Shown: positions 1-8,642, counted from the stretch's first letter. The stretch is 64,000 nucleotides of DNA from Nonomuraea africana (GCF_014873535.1 NZ_JADBEF010000001.1:8122001-8186000), one strand, 5' to 3'. The notes: generated from the sequence alone by a model not told the origin. A program made the numbers and translations.

Positions 1-257
1 GTGAACGGGGCGTAGGCGAGGCCGTCGCTGGACAGTTCGACGCAGCCGCCGAACAGCACGTGCGCGCCGTCGGCCGCCGCGCGCTCGGCGAAGCTCTGCA
101 CCAGCCTGGTCTTGCCGACTCCCGCTTCGCCGCCCAGCAGGACGGCGGTGGCCGCGCCCTTGCGCGCCTCGTCGAAGGACTCCGTCAGGACCGACAGCTC
201 CGCTTCCCGTCCCACGAAGACGGGACTCACCGATCGACCCATCACATCCTCAAGCAT
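1..257 (-). CDS. LuxR/LAL-type ATP-binding regulator, N-terminal part only
   Basis: Reading leftward, the protein opens MLEDVMGRSVSPVFVGRE and reaches a Walker A loop (GGEAGVGKTRL) about 47 residues in, followed by FAERAAADGAHVLFGGC. An early FVGRE motif followed by a P-loop is typical of the large AAA/NTPase regulators of the LAL/MalT class, which usually end in a LuxR helix-turn-helix. That end lies outside the window, so the DNA-binding domain is inferred. Two in-frame ATGs (257 and 242) each have a purine-rich stretch upstream (aaggg, gagga), so the start is open. Confidence 0.75.
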   Translation of the reverse strand, partial: MLEDVMGRSVSPVFVGREAELSVLTESFDEARKGAATAVLLGGEAGVGKTRLVQSFAERAAADGAHVLFGGCVELSSDGLAYAPF

Positions 258-303
258 GGCATGCCCTTTAGTGAGGTTACGACCGTTTTAGGGGGGGTGT
301 GAG

Positions 304-333
304 GCCCGGCCGCGAGGGAGGATGCGGCCGGGC
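304..333 (-). terminator. GC-rich hairpin downstream of the 50-residue protein gene
   Basis: A perfect 10-bp stem (GCCCGGCCGC at 304-313, GCGGCCGGGC at 324-333) with a 10-nt loop lies just past the stop of the small leftward gene at 347. It has no T-tract. It probably separates that gene from the regulator gene further left. Confidence 0.55.
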
Positions 334-346
334 TCATGGGGGGCGC

Positions 347-499
347 TCACGACTTCCTGAACTTGCTGAAGAGCGAGCGGTGACGGCGCTCGGACTCGCC
401 CGACTTCTGCGCCTCGCGTACGCGGCGGTGCATGGCCGCCGCCTGACGAAGCTCCTTCGCGTGGGACTGCATGAGCTGGTACTCGATTTCCGGGTTCAT
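347..499 (-). CDS. small charged protein, 50 aa, function unknown
   Basis: The start is fixed by a good ribosome site (agaggagatccggcg then ATG). The product begins MNPEIEYQLMQSHAKELR and is mostly charged helix with a basic C-terminus (FSKFRKS). No signal peptide or membrane segment is visible. Length and composition resemble small soluble proteins of unknown role in related actinobacteria. It lies upstream of the LAL-type regulator on the same strand with a hairpin between them, so joint transcription is doubtful. Confidence 0.6.
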   Translation of the reverse strand: MNPEIEYQLMQSHAKELRQAAAMHRRVREAQKSGESERRHRSLFSKFRKS

Positions 500-663
500 C
501 GCCGGATCTCCTCTTTGGTGGTGCCACTTGCTGACATGTTCAAGAATCCGGCTAAGGCCCACCCCGCCACATCGGGCGGATGCCTTATCTCTGCCGAACC
601 ATCGGCTTACGACTACCTAGGACACGCCTGAGGGCTGCCTTAGACCGGCGACGATGGTGCGCC

Positions 664-1704
664 GTGAAGCTTTGGACGATCATCGCGGCGGCCTGCGCGC
701 TCCTCATCCCGGACGCTCCCGCCGCAGCTCACGGTCATGGGTGGCAGGTCTCGCTGGTCGGTGAGACCGGCATGTGGGGCGGCTTTCGCGAGGTCTCCTC
801 CGGCGGGCCAGGGGACGCGTGGGTGATGCGCGCGGGACTGCCACCGCTGCGGTGGAACGGCGCCGAGTGGCGCGGCGAGACGGGTAAGGCGGGGCCGTAC
901 CTGGTGAGGCAGGCGGGACAGGGCGTGATCTGGACCTTCACCGACGGCGCGGCGCGCGTGGACGTGCGGCGCCTGGCGGAGGGCCGGTGGAGCAGGCTGC
1001 CGATAGAGGCCGAGTCCGCGCACGTGACCGCGGCGGTGGCCACGGGGGCCGACGACTGCTGGGCGGCGGGGCTCAGGTTGTCGCGAGAGGGTATGACCGA
1101 CGGGCTCTGGCACTGGGAGGGACAGGCGTGGCGCACGATCGCCGCCCCGCTGCCGATCAGCGACCTCGCCGCGACTCCAGACGGGCAGGTCTGGGCGCTC
1201 AGCAGCCCGGGGGAGTCCAACCTCGGCTACGGGGGTGAGCGCACCGCCTCGATCCTGCGCTGGACGGGCGGGGAGTGGCTGCGCACGCCGATTCCCCCGA
1301 TCGCGCTGCCCGAGGAGGGCCACCTGGAGTTGAACGACATCGCCATGCCGTACGCCGGCCTCGGCTACGCGGTGGGGGCGATCACGGTGCGCGGCGTGCC
1401 GAGCGAGGCCGTGGTGCTGCGCTGGGACGGTGTCTCGTGGGAGCGGCTCCCTCATCGGCCGGCCGCGACCGCCTACACCCACGTGGCCACGGACGGCGGG
1501 AGCGGGCTGTGGCTGGCCGCCGCGCGGCGCGGCCGTCCCGACGCGCTGGTCCGGTTCGTGGACGGCGCGTGGTCGCAGGTCTCCGTCACCCCGGAGGGTG
1601 GCGCGGACGGCCACGTGCGGGGACTGGCCAACGTGCCCGGCACCCCACAGATGTGGGCCACGGTCGAGACCGGTGGGCGAAGCGCGGTGCTGAGTTACCG
1701 GTGA
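664..1704 (+). CDS. secreted protein with W-rich repeats, beta-propeller-like
   Basis: The GTG at 664 is chosen because it gives a clean Sec signal peptide (KLWTIIAAACALLIPDAPAAA) ahead of a 346-residue protein; an ATG at 580 in the same frame would bury the signal. A short motif recurs about every 40-60 residues: LRWNGAEW, LWHWEGQAW, ILRWTGGEW, VLRWDGVSW, LVRFVDGAW. This hydrophobic-W-[DN]G-x-W pattern, with DxWA/GLW turns between copies, suggests blades of a secreted beta-propeller. No catalytic motif is recognised, and no partner is evident among the neighbours. Confidence 0.7.
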   Translation: MKLWTIIAAACALLIPDAPAAAHGHGWQVSLVGETGMWGGFREVSSGGPGDAWVMRAGLPPLRWNGAEWRGETGKAGPYLVRQAGQGVIWTFTDGAARVDVRRLAEGRWSRLPIEAESAHVTAAVATGADDCWAAGLRLSREGMTDGLWHWEGQAWRTIAAPLPISDLAATPDGQVWALSSPGESNLGYGGERTASILRWTGGEWLRTPIPPIALPEEGHLELNDIAMPYAGLGYAVGAITVRGVPSEAVVLRWDGVSWERLPHRPAATAYTHVATDGGSGLWLAAARRGRPDALVRFVDGAWSQVSVTPEGGADGHVRGLANVPGTPQMWATVETGGRSAVLSYR

Positions 1705-1788
1705 AACGGATGATGCTGACGAAAAAGCAGCGAACATTCGGGCAGGTCCGGTTTGGAACTACCCATCTCGGTCGGCGATGCTGTGGTG

Positions 1789-2727
1789 GTGTCAACTGTG
1801 ACTACCTCGCTCGCGGACGTGGCCTCTTCGGACGCCACGCTGCGGGCCTTCCTGCACGGCCTTCCAGGTGTCGACCGGGTGGGCGCGGACCAGCGGGCGG
1901 CGATGCTCGGCACCCGCTCCATCAAGACGACCGCCAAGGCTCAGGCCATCGATCTGGCCATTTCGATGGTCGACCTCACCACCCTGGAGGGCGCCGACAC
2001 GACCGGCAAGGTCCGGGCGATGTGCGCCAAGGCGATGCACACCGCGGCGGGCGCGCCCAGGGTGGCGGCCGTCTGCGTCTATCCCGACCTGGTCTCCGTC
2101 GCCGTCTCCGCGCTGAAGGGCTCGGGGGTGAAGGTCGCCTCGGTGGCGACCGCCTTCCCCAGCGGCCGGTCCTCCCTCGAGGTCAAGGTGAGCGACACCG
2201 CGCTGGCCGTGGCGGCCGGCGCCGACGAGATCGACATGGTGATCGACAGGGGCGCCTTCCTGTCCGGCGACTACCTGAAGGTCTTCGAGGAGATCGTCGC
2301 GGTGAAGGCCGCCTGCGGCGAGGCGCACCTGAAGGTGATCCTCGAGACCGGCGAGCTGGCGACCTACGACAACGTACGGCGGGCGTCGTGGCTGGCGATG
2401 ATCGCCGGCGCCGACTTCATCAAGACCTCCACCGGCAAGGTGTCGCCCGCCGCGACGCTTCCGGTGACCCTGATCATGCTTGAGGCCGTGCGCGACTTCC
2501 GCGACGTCACGGGCCGCCAGGTCGGCGTGAAGCCCGCCGGGGGAATCCGCACGACCAAGGACGCCATCAAGAACCTGGTGCTGGTCAACGAGACGGTCGG
2601 CGACGACTGGCTGAGCCCCGACTGGTTCAGGCTCGGCGCCTCGTCCCTGCTGAACGACCTGCTGATGCAGCGACAGAAGCTCGCCACAGGCCGGTACGCC
2701 GGTCCCGACTACTTCACCCTGGACTGA
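1789..2727 (+). CDS. deoC: deoxyribose-phosphate aldolase
   Basis: Class I aldolase that cleaves 2-deoxyribose-5-phosphate to glyceraldehyde-3-phosphate and acetaldehyde in the cytoplasm. The Schiff-base lysine motif (ADFIKTSTGK) and the second active-site lysine motif (VGVKPAGGIRT) are intact. At about 312 residues this is the long actinobacterial form. The frame is open from a TTG at 1753, but family members start near STVTTSLADV, so the GTG at 1789 is preferred; GTGs at 1783 and 1798 remain possible. Five bases separate it from the aldehyde dehydrogenase, which could oxidise the acetaldehyde released. Confidence 0.95.
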   Translation: MSTVTTSLADVASSDATLRAFLHGLPGVDRVGADQRAAMLGTRSIKTTAKAQAIDLAISMVDLTTLEGADTTGKVRAMCAKAMHTAAGAPRVAAVCVYPDLVSVAVSALKGSGVKVASVATAFPSGRSSLEVKVSDTALAVAAGADEIDMVIDRGAFLSGDYLKVFEEIVAVKAACGEAHLKVILETGELATYDNVRRASWLAMIAGADFIKTSTGKVSPAATLPVTLIMLEAVRDFRDVTGRQVGVKPAGGIRTTKDAIKNLVLVNETVGDDWLSPDWFRLGASSLLNDLLMQRQKLATGRYAGPDYFTLD

Positions 2728-2732
2728 TCGAG

Positions 2733-4148
2733 ATGTTCGAGTACGCACCTGCGCCCGAGTCGCGCGATGTCGTCGACATCAAGCCGTCCTACGGGCTGTT
2801 CATCAACGGCGAGTTCGTCTCGGGCTCGTCGTCCTTCAAGACCGTCAACCCGGCCAACGAGGAGGTCCTGGCCGAGGTGGCCGTCGCCTCGTCCGACGAC
2901 GTGGACCGGGCGGTCCAGGCCGCGCGCAAGGCCTTCGGGGTCTGGTCGGCCATGCCGGGCGCCGAGCGGGCCAAGTATCTCTTCCGCATCGCCCGCATCA
3001 TCCAGGAGCGCGCCCGCGAGCTGGCCGTCCTTGAGTCGCTCGACAACGGCAAGCCCATCCGCGAGTCGCGGGACGTGGACGTGCCGCTGGTCGCCGCGCA
3101 CTTCTTCTACTACGCGGGCTGGGCCGACAAGCTCGCCTACGCGGGCTTCGGCGACCGGCCGCTCGGCGTGGCGGGGCAGGTCATCCCGTGGAACTTTCCG
3201 CTGCTGATGCTCGCGTGGAAGATCGCCCCCGCGCTGGCCTGCGGCAACACGGTCGTGCTCAAGCCGGCGGAGACCACGCCGCTGACCGCGCTGCTGTTCG
3301 CCGAGATCTGCCAGCAGGCCGACCTGCCGCCCGGCGTGGTCAACATCGTGACCGGCGCCGGCGAGACGGGCGCCGCGGTCGTCGCGCACCCCGACGTCAA
3401 CAAGGTGGCCTTCACCGGCTCCACCGAGGTCGGCAGGATCATCGCGAGGACCGTCGCGGGCACGTCCAAGAAGCTCACGCTGGAGCTGGGCGGCAAGGCG
3501 GCGAACATCGTCTTCGAGGACGCCGCCATCGACCAGGCGGTCGAGGGCATCGTCAACGGCATCTTCTTCAACCAGGGCCACGTGTGCTGCGCGGGCTCGC
3601 GCCTGCTGGTGCAGGAGTCGGTCCAAGACCAGCTCCTCGACTCCCTGCGCAGGCGCCTGAGCACCCTCAGGCTCGGCGACCCGCTGGACAAGAACACCGA
3701 CATCGGCGCCATCAACTCCGCCGACCAGCTGGCGAAGATCCGGCAGCTGTCGGACCTCGGCGAGGCGGAGGGCGCGGCGCGCTGGTCTCCCGCCTGCGAG
3801 CTGCCGGAGAAGGGCTTCTGGTTCCCGCCGACGATCTTCACCGGCGTCGCGCAGTCGCACAGCATCGCGCGCGAGGAGATCTTCGGCCCGGTGCTGTCGG
3901 TGCTGACCTTCCGCACCCCCGACGAGGCCGTGGAGAAGGCGAACAACACCCCGTACGGCCTGTCCGCGGGCGTCTGGACCGAGAAGGGGTCGCGCATCCT
4001 GTGGATGGCCGACCGGCTGCGCGCCGGGGTCGTCTGGGCGAACACCTTCAACAAGTTCGACCCCACCTCTCCCTTCGGCGGTTACAAGGAGTCCGGTTAC
4101 GGCCGGGAGGGCGGGCTCGCGGGGCTGGAGGCCTACCTTGACGTGTGA
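2733..4148 (+). CDS. NAD(P)-dependent aldehyde dehydrogenase
   Basis: Full-length ALDH (471 aa). It has the nucleotide-fold motif VIPWNFPLLM, the general-base motif LELGGKAANI and the nucleophile region NQGHVCCAGSR, where C285 aligns with the catalytic cysteine. The ending SPFGGYKESGYGREGG is typical of the family. It starts 5 bp after deoC, so it is almost certainly co-transcribed, and the likely substrate is the acetaldehyde made by DeoC. That substrate is inferred from the operon; residues alone do not settle it. Confidence 0.93.
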   Translation: MFEYAPAPESRDVVDIKPSYGLFINGEFVSGSSSFKTVNPANEEVLAEVAVASSDDVDRAVQAARKAFGVWSAMPGAERAKYLFRIARIIQERARELAVLESLDNGKPIRESRDVDVPLVAAHFFYYAGWADKLAYAGFGDRPLGVAGQVIPWNFPLLMLAWKIAPALACGNTVVLKPAETTPLTALLFAEICQQADLPPGVVNIVTGAGETGAAVVAHPDVNKVAFTGSTEVGRIIARTVAGTSKKLTLELGGKAANIVFEDAAIDQAVEGIVNGIFFNQGHVCCAGSRLLVQESVQDQLLDSLRRRLSTLRLGDPLDKNTDIGAINSADQLAKIRQLSDLGEAEGAARWSPACELPEKGFWFPPTIFTGVAQSHSIAREEIFGPVLSVLTFRTPDEAVEKANNTPYGLSAGVWTEKGSRILWMADRLRAGVVWANTFNKFDPTSPFGGYKESGYGREGGLAGLEAYLDV

Positions 4149-4310
4149 CCATCGCCTGACCAGGAGACGGGTCAGACGCGCCCAGGCCACCCGTGGCCAT
4201 GCCTACGCCCGTACCGGGCGCCCGACCAGGACCGGCTGGTTCGCCCACCGCTGCGGGGTGAGCCGCTGCGGCCAGATCTTCGTTACCGTACGGCCGGCGG
4301 AGGAGAAGCG

Positions 4311-5156
4311 ATGAGCAGGCTCAGCGTGCGCAAGACCTACAAGCTGTTCATCGGCGGGGCGTTCCCGCGCTCCGAGAGCGGAAGGTCGTACGTCGTGACG
4401 TCCCCGAAGGGCGACTTCCTGGCCAACGCCTCCAGGGCGTCGCGCAAGGACGCGCGTGACGCCGTGACGGCCGCGCGCAAGGCGTTCCCCGGGTGGTCGG
4501 GCGCCACGCCGTACAACAGGGGGCAGATCCTCTACCGGATCGCCGAGATGCTGGAGGGCCGGCGCGGCCAGTTCGCCGAGGAACTCGGCACCGGCAAGAA
4601 GGCCGCGCTGGAGCAGGTGGACGCGGCTGTCGACCGGCTGGTCTGGTACGCGGGCTGGTCCGACAAGATCGCTTCGGTGCGCGGGTCGGCCAATCCCGTG
4701 GCGGGGCCGTACTTCAACCTGTCGACGCCCGAGCCCTCGGGCGTGGTGGCGGTGATCGCGCCCTCGGATCCGCTCCTCGGGCTGGTCTCCGTCGTGGCTC
4801 CCGTCATCGTCACCGGCAACACCGCGGTCGTGGTGGCCTCGGAGAGCTCGCCGCTGGCCTCGATCACGCTGGCCGAGGTGCTGGCCACCTCCGACCTGCC
4901 GGGCGGGGTGGTCAACATCCTGACCGGGCACCAGGCGGAGCTGGCCCCGTGGCTGGCCGCGCACATGGACGTCAACGGGCTCGACCTCACCGGAGTCACC
5001 GACCCCGACCTGGCGCTCAGGTGTGAGCAGGAGGCGGCGGAGAACCTCAAGCGGGTCCTGCGCCCGAGCACGCCCGACTGGTCGGCCGATCCAGGCATCG
5101 GCAGGATGACGGCGTTCATGGAGACCAAGACCGTCTGGCACCCCGCCGGCGTCTGA
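4311..5156 (+). CDS. half-length aldehyde dehydrogenase-like protein without catalytic domain
   Basis: The 281-residue product aligns with the N-terminal NAD-binding half of ALDHs (TYKLFIGGAFPRSESGRSY, YNRGQILYRIAEMLEG, VVAVIAPSDPLLGLVS, SDLPGGVVNILTG). It then skips the whole catalytic domain: there is no ELGGK and no Cys loop. It closes with MTAFMETKTVWHPAG. The coding frame is clean, the start has a strong site (ggaggagaagcg then ATG) and a terminator follows, so it looks like a maintained gene. ALDH16 enzymes carry a second, non-catalytic ALDH domain, so this may be a split form working with the preceding enzyme; that is inference. Confidence 0.85.
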   Translation: MSRLSVRKTYKLFIGGAFPRSESGRSYVVTSPKGDFLANASRASRKDARDAVTAARKAFPGWSGATPYNRGQILYRIAEMLEGRRGQFAEELGTGKKAALEQVDAAVDRLVWYAGWSDKIASVRGSANPVAGPYFNLSTPEPSGVVAVIAPSDPLLGLVSVVAPVIVTGNTAVVVASESSPLASITLAEVLATSDLPGGVVNILTGHQAELAPWLAAHMDVNGLDLTGVTDPDLALRCEQEAAENLKRVLRPSTPDWSADPGIGRMTAFMETKTVWHPAGV

Positions 5157-5185
5157 CCGGCCCGGCGGCCGGAGAACCGCCGATC

Positions 5186-5231
5186 GCGCCGCCCACCAGG
5201 CCCGCTTCCCGCGTGGCCCGGTGGGCGGCGC
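5186..5231 (+). terminator. terminator hairpin closing the deoC/ALDH operon
   Basis: Perfect 12-bp inverted repeat (GCGCCGCCCACC at 5186-5197, GGTGGGCGGCGC at 5220-5231) with further pairing inside the 22-nt loop (GGCC/GGCC). It begins 29 bp after the stop of the half-ALDH gene. Confidence 0.75.
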
Positions 5232-5286
5232 TGTGCTGTCCGGGGAAAGCCGGCTGTGCGCGCCCGCCGCCGTCATGGGCTATCGT

Positions 5287-5298
5287 AGTGATATCACT
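5287..5298. promoter_or_regulatory. palindromic operator candidate before the SPFH gene
   Basis: A perfect 12-bp palindrome, AGTGATATCACT, ends 19 bp before the ATG of the SPFH gene. It stands out as AT-rich in very GC-rich DNA. It sits where a core promoter should be, so it probably binds a repressor. The candidate ribbon-helix-helix protein encoded at the end of the same operon is a possible ligand. Confidence 0.6.
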
Positions 5299-5317
5299 TC
5301 AATAGCAAGGGGATGCG

Positions 5318-6169
5318 ATGGAGAGAAGGGCTTTCCGGCTGAACGGGTTCCTCGTTCTCGCCGTGCTGATCGTGCTCGGCGGGGCCGCCGGTCTCGTGGG
5401 CGTGAACGCGGGCGCAGCCATGCTGCTGATCATGGGGGTGGCCTGGCTGGCGCTGGCCGTCGTGATCGCGACCGGGTTCACGGTGATCAACCCGAACGAG
5501 GCCAAGGTCGTGCAGTTCCTCGGCCGCTACGTCGGCTCGGTGGCCGACGCGGGCTTCCAGTGGGTGCTTCCCTTCACCAGCAAGCGGCGGATCACGCTGC
5601 GGGTGCGCAACTTCGAGACCACCAAGCTCAAGGTCAACGACGCCGACGGCAACCCGGTGGAGATCGCCGCGGTGGTCGTCTACAAGGTCGTGGAGACCGC
5701 GCGCGCCACGTTCTCCGTCGACGACTACGAGGAGTACGTCGCGATCCAGTCGGAGGCCGCGGTGCGCCACCTGGCCACCACCCACCCCTACGACTCGCAC
5801 GAGCCCGCCCGCACCAGCCTGCGTGACGGCGCCGAGGTCGCCACCGAGCTGACCAGCGAGCTGCGCGACCGCACGGAGCTGGCGGGGGTCGAGGTACTGG
5901 AGGCCCGCATCACGCACTTGGCCTATGCCCCCGAGATCGCCCAGGCTATGCTCGTGCGCCAGCAGGCCGCCCAGGTCGTCGCGGCCCGCACGAAGATCGT
6001 GGAGGGGGCCGTCGGCATGGTGCAGCTCGCGCTGGACAGGCTCGCCGCCGAGGGAGTCGTCGACCTCGACGAGGAGCGCAAGGCGCAGATGGTCTCCAAC
6101 CTCCTGGTCGTGCTCTGCGGCGACCGGGCGACCCAACCGGTGGTGAACGCCGGCAGCCTGTATGCCTGA
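5318..6169 (+). CDS. SPFH/band 7 domain membrane protein
   Basis: A 283-residue protein with two closely spaced membrane segments (residues about 9-28 and 31-51) followed by an SPFH/prohibitin domain: [28 protein letters not shown] and [20 protein letters not shown]. Family members oligomerise at membranes and organise microdomains or proteases. The coiled part after the domain is short, and no NfeD partner is seen. The start has aagggg seven bases upstream. The last eight bases overlap the next gene. Confidence 0.9.
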   Translation: MERRAFRLNGFLVLAVLIVLGGAAGLVGVNAGAAMLLIMGVAWLALAVVIATGFTVINPNEAKVVQFLGRYVGSVADAGFQWVLPFTSKRRITLRVRNFETTKLKVNDADGNPVEIAAVVVYKVVETARATFSVDDYEEYVAIQSEAAVRHLATTHPYDSHEPARTSLRDGAEVATELTSELRDRTELAGVEVLEARITHLAYAPEIAQAMLVRQQAAQVVAARTKIVEGAVGMVQLALDRLAAEGVVDLDEERKAQMVSNLLVVLCGDRATQPVVNAGSLYA

Positions 6170-6317
6170 GAAGAAGAAGCTCCTGCTCCGCCTCGACCCC
6201 GCGGTCTACGAGGCGATCGCGAAGTGGGCCGCCGACGACCTGAGAAGCGTCAACGCGCAGATCGAGTTCGCGCTGCGCGCCGCCCTCAAGCAGGCGGGCA
6301 GGGAGCCGAGATCCTGA
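6162..6317 (+). CDS. ribbon-helix-helix-like small protein, 51 aa
   Basis: The ATG at 6162 overlaps the end of the SPFH gene in another frame, so the two are translationally coupled. The product begins [20 protein letters not shown] and continues [23 protein letters not shown] basic beta-strand (LLLRLD), a helix and a second helix with a V-N-A-Q-IE-F pattern match the Arc/CopG ribbon-helix-helix fold. Such proteins are DNA-binding dimers. It may regulate its own operon through the palindrome at 5287-5298; this is inference. Confidence 0.75.
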   Translation: MPEKKKLLLRLDPAVYEAIAKWAADDLRSVNAQIEFALRAALKQAGREPRS

Positions 6318-6336
6318 CCTCTCGTACGGCAGCCTG

Positions 6337-6349
6337 CACCTGACAGGTG
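6337..6349. promoter_or_regulatory. inverted-repeat operator candidate before the MFS exporter
   Basis: CACCTG-A-CAGGTG, a perfect 6-bp-arm inverted repeat, lies 53 bp upstream of the MFS start. This position suits an operator overlapping the promoter. No regulator gene is divergent here; the convergent MmyB-type regulator (7800-8633) is the nearest candidate. Confidence 0.45.
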
Positions 6350-6402
6350 TACCTCCAGCAGGGCGCTGGTTGGCCGATCGCACCCGCACCACGCTGGTCG
6401 GC

Positions 6403-7794
6403 ATGACGAACGACACCTCTTTGGGCGTCCGCGGCTGGCTGATCCTCATCACGCTCTGCGGCGCCACCTTCATGACGGGGCTCGACTACTCGATCATCAC
6501 GGTCGCGCTTCCGGCGATCGGCAGGGACCTCGGCTTCGCCACCGCGTCGGGGCTGCAGTGGGTGGTGACGGCCTGCCTGCTGCCCACGGCGGCGTTGATG
6601 CCGCTGTTCGGCAGGGCCTCCGACGTCGTGGGACGGCGGCGGTTGTTCATGGCCGGTGTGGTGGTCTTCACCGGCTTCTCCCTGGTGGCGGCGCTCGCCG
6701 CGATCCCCGGCGTGCTGGTGGCCGCGCGGGCGGGGCAGGGCGTGGCCGCGGCCATGATCGGCCCGACCGCGCTGGCGCTGATGACCTCCGCCTTTCCCGA
6801 GGGGCCGCGGCGGGCCAGGGCCATGGGCGTGAACGGCGCGCTGCTGTCGCTGGGCTTCGTGATCGGCACGATCGGCGGCGGGCTCATCACCTCAGGGCTG
6901 AACTGGCGGTGGACGATGCTGATCCTGGTGGCGATCGGCGCGCTCGTGCTGTTCGGCGCGGTGAGCGTGGTGCGGGAGAGCGAGGGCAGGACTCTCGCCA
7001 CGCTCGACGTGCCGGGCGCGGTGCTGGCGAGCGCCGGGCTGTTCGCGCTGGTCTACGGCATCTCGGCGGGCTCGTGGGTCTCCGTGGCGGCCTCGGCCGT
7101 GCTGCTCGGCCTCTTCCTGGTGGCCGAGGGCAGGCATGCCGCTCCGCTGGTGCCGCTCAGGCTGCTGCGCCGTACGACGGTGAAGTGGGGGATGGCGCTG
7201 GGACTCGTCACGTTCGGGATGTGCGGAGGGGCGACGCTGCTGCTCAGCGTCTACATGCAGAACGTCCTCGGGTACTCGGCGCTGCAGACCGGGCTCGGCT
7301 TCCTCGGCGAGGGCGTCGCGGCGCTGGCGGCGGGGACGGTCGCGGCCAGGCTCGTCTCCGCGAGCGGGACCGCGCGGGCGATCTCCATCGGGCTGGGCGT
7401 CCAGGCCCTGGGCACGGCCGCGATGGTGTTCCTGCCGGTCAGCGGTGGCATCGGGGTGCTGCTCGCGACGTCGGCCGCGATGGGCTTCGGGCACGTCCTG
7501 ACCGTGGTGGCCGCCATCACCACGATCACCTCGGGGCTCCCGGACGACGACCAGGGAGTGGCGGGGAGCCTGGCCCAGATGCCCACCTTCGTGGGGGCGA
7601 TCGGGGTGGCGGGGCTGACCGCGGTCGCCGCCGCCCGCTCGGCCGCGCTCGCGCCCGAGACGACGGCGTCGCTGGCGACGCTCGGCGGACTGCACGCGGC
7701 CTTCCTGGCGGCGGGCGCGGTCGCGCTGCTGGGCGCGGTCGCCGCTCCGCTGGTACTCAGGCGGCGACCCGCCGACCGGCTCGTCGCGGCCTGA
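6403..7794 (+). CDS. MFS multidrug exporter, EmrB/QacA-like (DHA2)
   Basis: A 463-residue integral membrane protein, long enough for the 14-helix DHA2 drug/proton antiporters. It shows motif A (GRASDVVGRRRLF) between helices 2 and 3, the helix-1 signature TGLDYSIITVALPAIGRDLG, and the helix-5 motif C region (LLSLGFVIGTIGGGLIT). The ATG at 6403 is preferred over an in-frame TTG at 6370 because family members start just before the first helix. It probably exports a toxic compound; the substrate is unknown. Confidence 0.9.
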   Translation: MTNDTSLGVRGWLILITLCGATFMTGLDYSIITVALPAIGRDLGFATASGLQWVVTACLLPTAALMPLFGRASDVVGRRRLFMAGVVVFTGFSLVAALAAIPGVLVAARAGQGVAAAMIGPTALALMTSAFPEGPRRARAMGVNGALLSLGFVIGTIGGGLITSGLNWRWTMLILVAIGALVLFGAVSVVRESEGRTLATLDVPGAVLASAGLFALVYGISAGSWVSVAASAVLLGLFLVAEGRHAAPLVPLRLLRRTTVKWGMALGLVTFGMCGGATLLLSVYMQNVLGYSALQTGLGFLGEGVAALAAGTVAARLVSASGTARAISIGLGVQALGTAAMVFLPVSGGIGVLLATSAAMGFGHVLTVVAAITTITSGLPDDDQGVAGSLAQMPTFVGAIGVAGLTAVAAARSAALAPETTASLATLGGLHAAFLAAGAVALLGAVAAPLVLRRRPADRLVAA

Positions 7795-7799
7795 GCGGG

Positions 7800-8633
7800 T
7801 CAGAGACCGGCGGCGAGGGCTCGGAGGCGGTCGGCGGTGGGAGAGCCGGGGACCGGCTGGAACAGCGTGACGCCCTGGCCCTCGTCATCGGGGGTGCGGA
7901 GAAACTCGGCGGTCAGCGACAGGACGCCGACCTCGGGATGCACGTAGTCGCGCGAGATGGAGGCGCAGTTGCTGACCGGGTGCTCGGGCCACAGTCGCGC
8001 GAAGTCGGGGCTGAGCTCCAGCAGCTCGTCGACCAGCGCGGTCAGGCCCTCGTCGCCGGGGAAGCGGCCGAGCGAGCCGTGCAGATAGGCGACGTCGTCG
8101 CGGGCCTTCTGCGTCCAGTCGGCGTAGAGACCGCGGGTGAACTCCTGGTCGAGGAAGTCCAGGCGGACGAAGTTCGGCAGTTCGGGGCCCTCGAACTCCC
8201 AGTGCGGGGCGAAGAGGGTGTGAGCGAGGCGGTTCCAGGCCAGGACGTCCCCGCGGCGGCCCACCGCCCACGCGGGCACCTCGGTCATGGACTCGACCAT
8301 CAGCCTGATCCCCTGCCGTAGCCGTTCGGGCGGGGCCGCGCCCGGGCGAGCGGCCGCCGCCCGGGCCAGGCGGTGCAGGTGGGCGAGCTCGTCGGCGTCG
8401 AGGCCGAGCACGCGGGCGATGGCGTCGAGCACCTCGGCCGACACGTTGGGACTCTGGCCCTGCTCGAGGCGGGTGTAGTAGCCGACGCTGACGCCCGCCA
8501 GCGGGGCCAGCTCCTCGCGGCGGAGTCCGGGGACCCTGCGGTGCCTGACGCCTCCCGGCAGGCCGAGCGCTTCGGGGGTCACTCTGGCGCGGCGGGAACG
8601 CAGGAACTCACCGAGGGCGGAACTGGGATACAT
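7800..8633 (-). CDS. XRE-family regulator with MmyB-like ligand-binding domain
   Basis: The 277-residue protein has an N-terminal helix-turn-helix (GLRREELAPLAGVSVGYYTR, then LEQGQSPNVSAEVLDAIARV) and a C-terminal MmyB/MLTR-type sensor domain (PAWAVGRRGDVLAWNRLA, FVRLDFLDQEF). These regulators are abundant in actinobacteria and often control a neighbouring oxidoreductase or transporter. Its stop codon is 5 bp from that of the MFS exporter, tail to tail. Regulation of that exporter is plausible but unproven. Confidence 0.9.
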   Translation of the reverse strand: MYPSSALGEFLRSRRARVTPEALGLPGGVRHRRVPGLRREELAPLAGVSVGYYTRLEQGQSPNVSAEVLDAIARVLGLDADELAHLHRLARAAAARPGAAPPERLRQGIRLMVESMTEVPAWAVGRRGDVLAWNRLAHTLFAPHWEFEGPELPNFVRLDFLDQEFTRGLYADWTQKARDDVAYLHGSLGRFPGDEGLTALVDELLELSPDFARLWPEHPVSNCASISRDYVHPEVGVLSLTAEFLRTPDDEGQGVTLFQPVPGSPTADRLRALAAGL

Positions 8634-8642
8634 AGGTCCTTT

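Noticed and set aside
2709-4190. Long minus-strand open frame opposite the aldehyde dehydrogenase
   Set aside because: Its protein is Arg/Gly/Leu/Asp-rich antisense of a clear ALDH gene; high GC leaves the opposite strand open.
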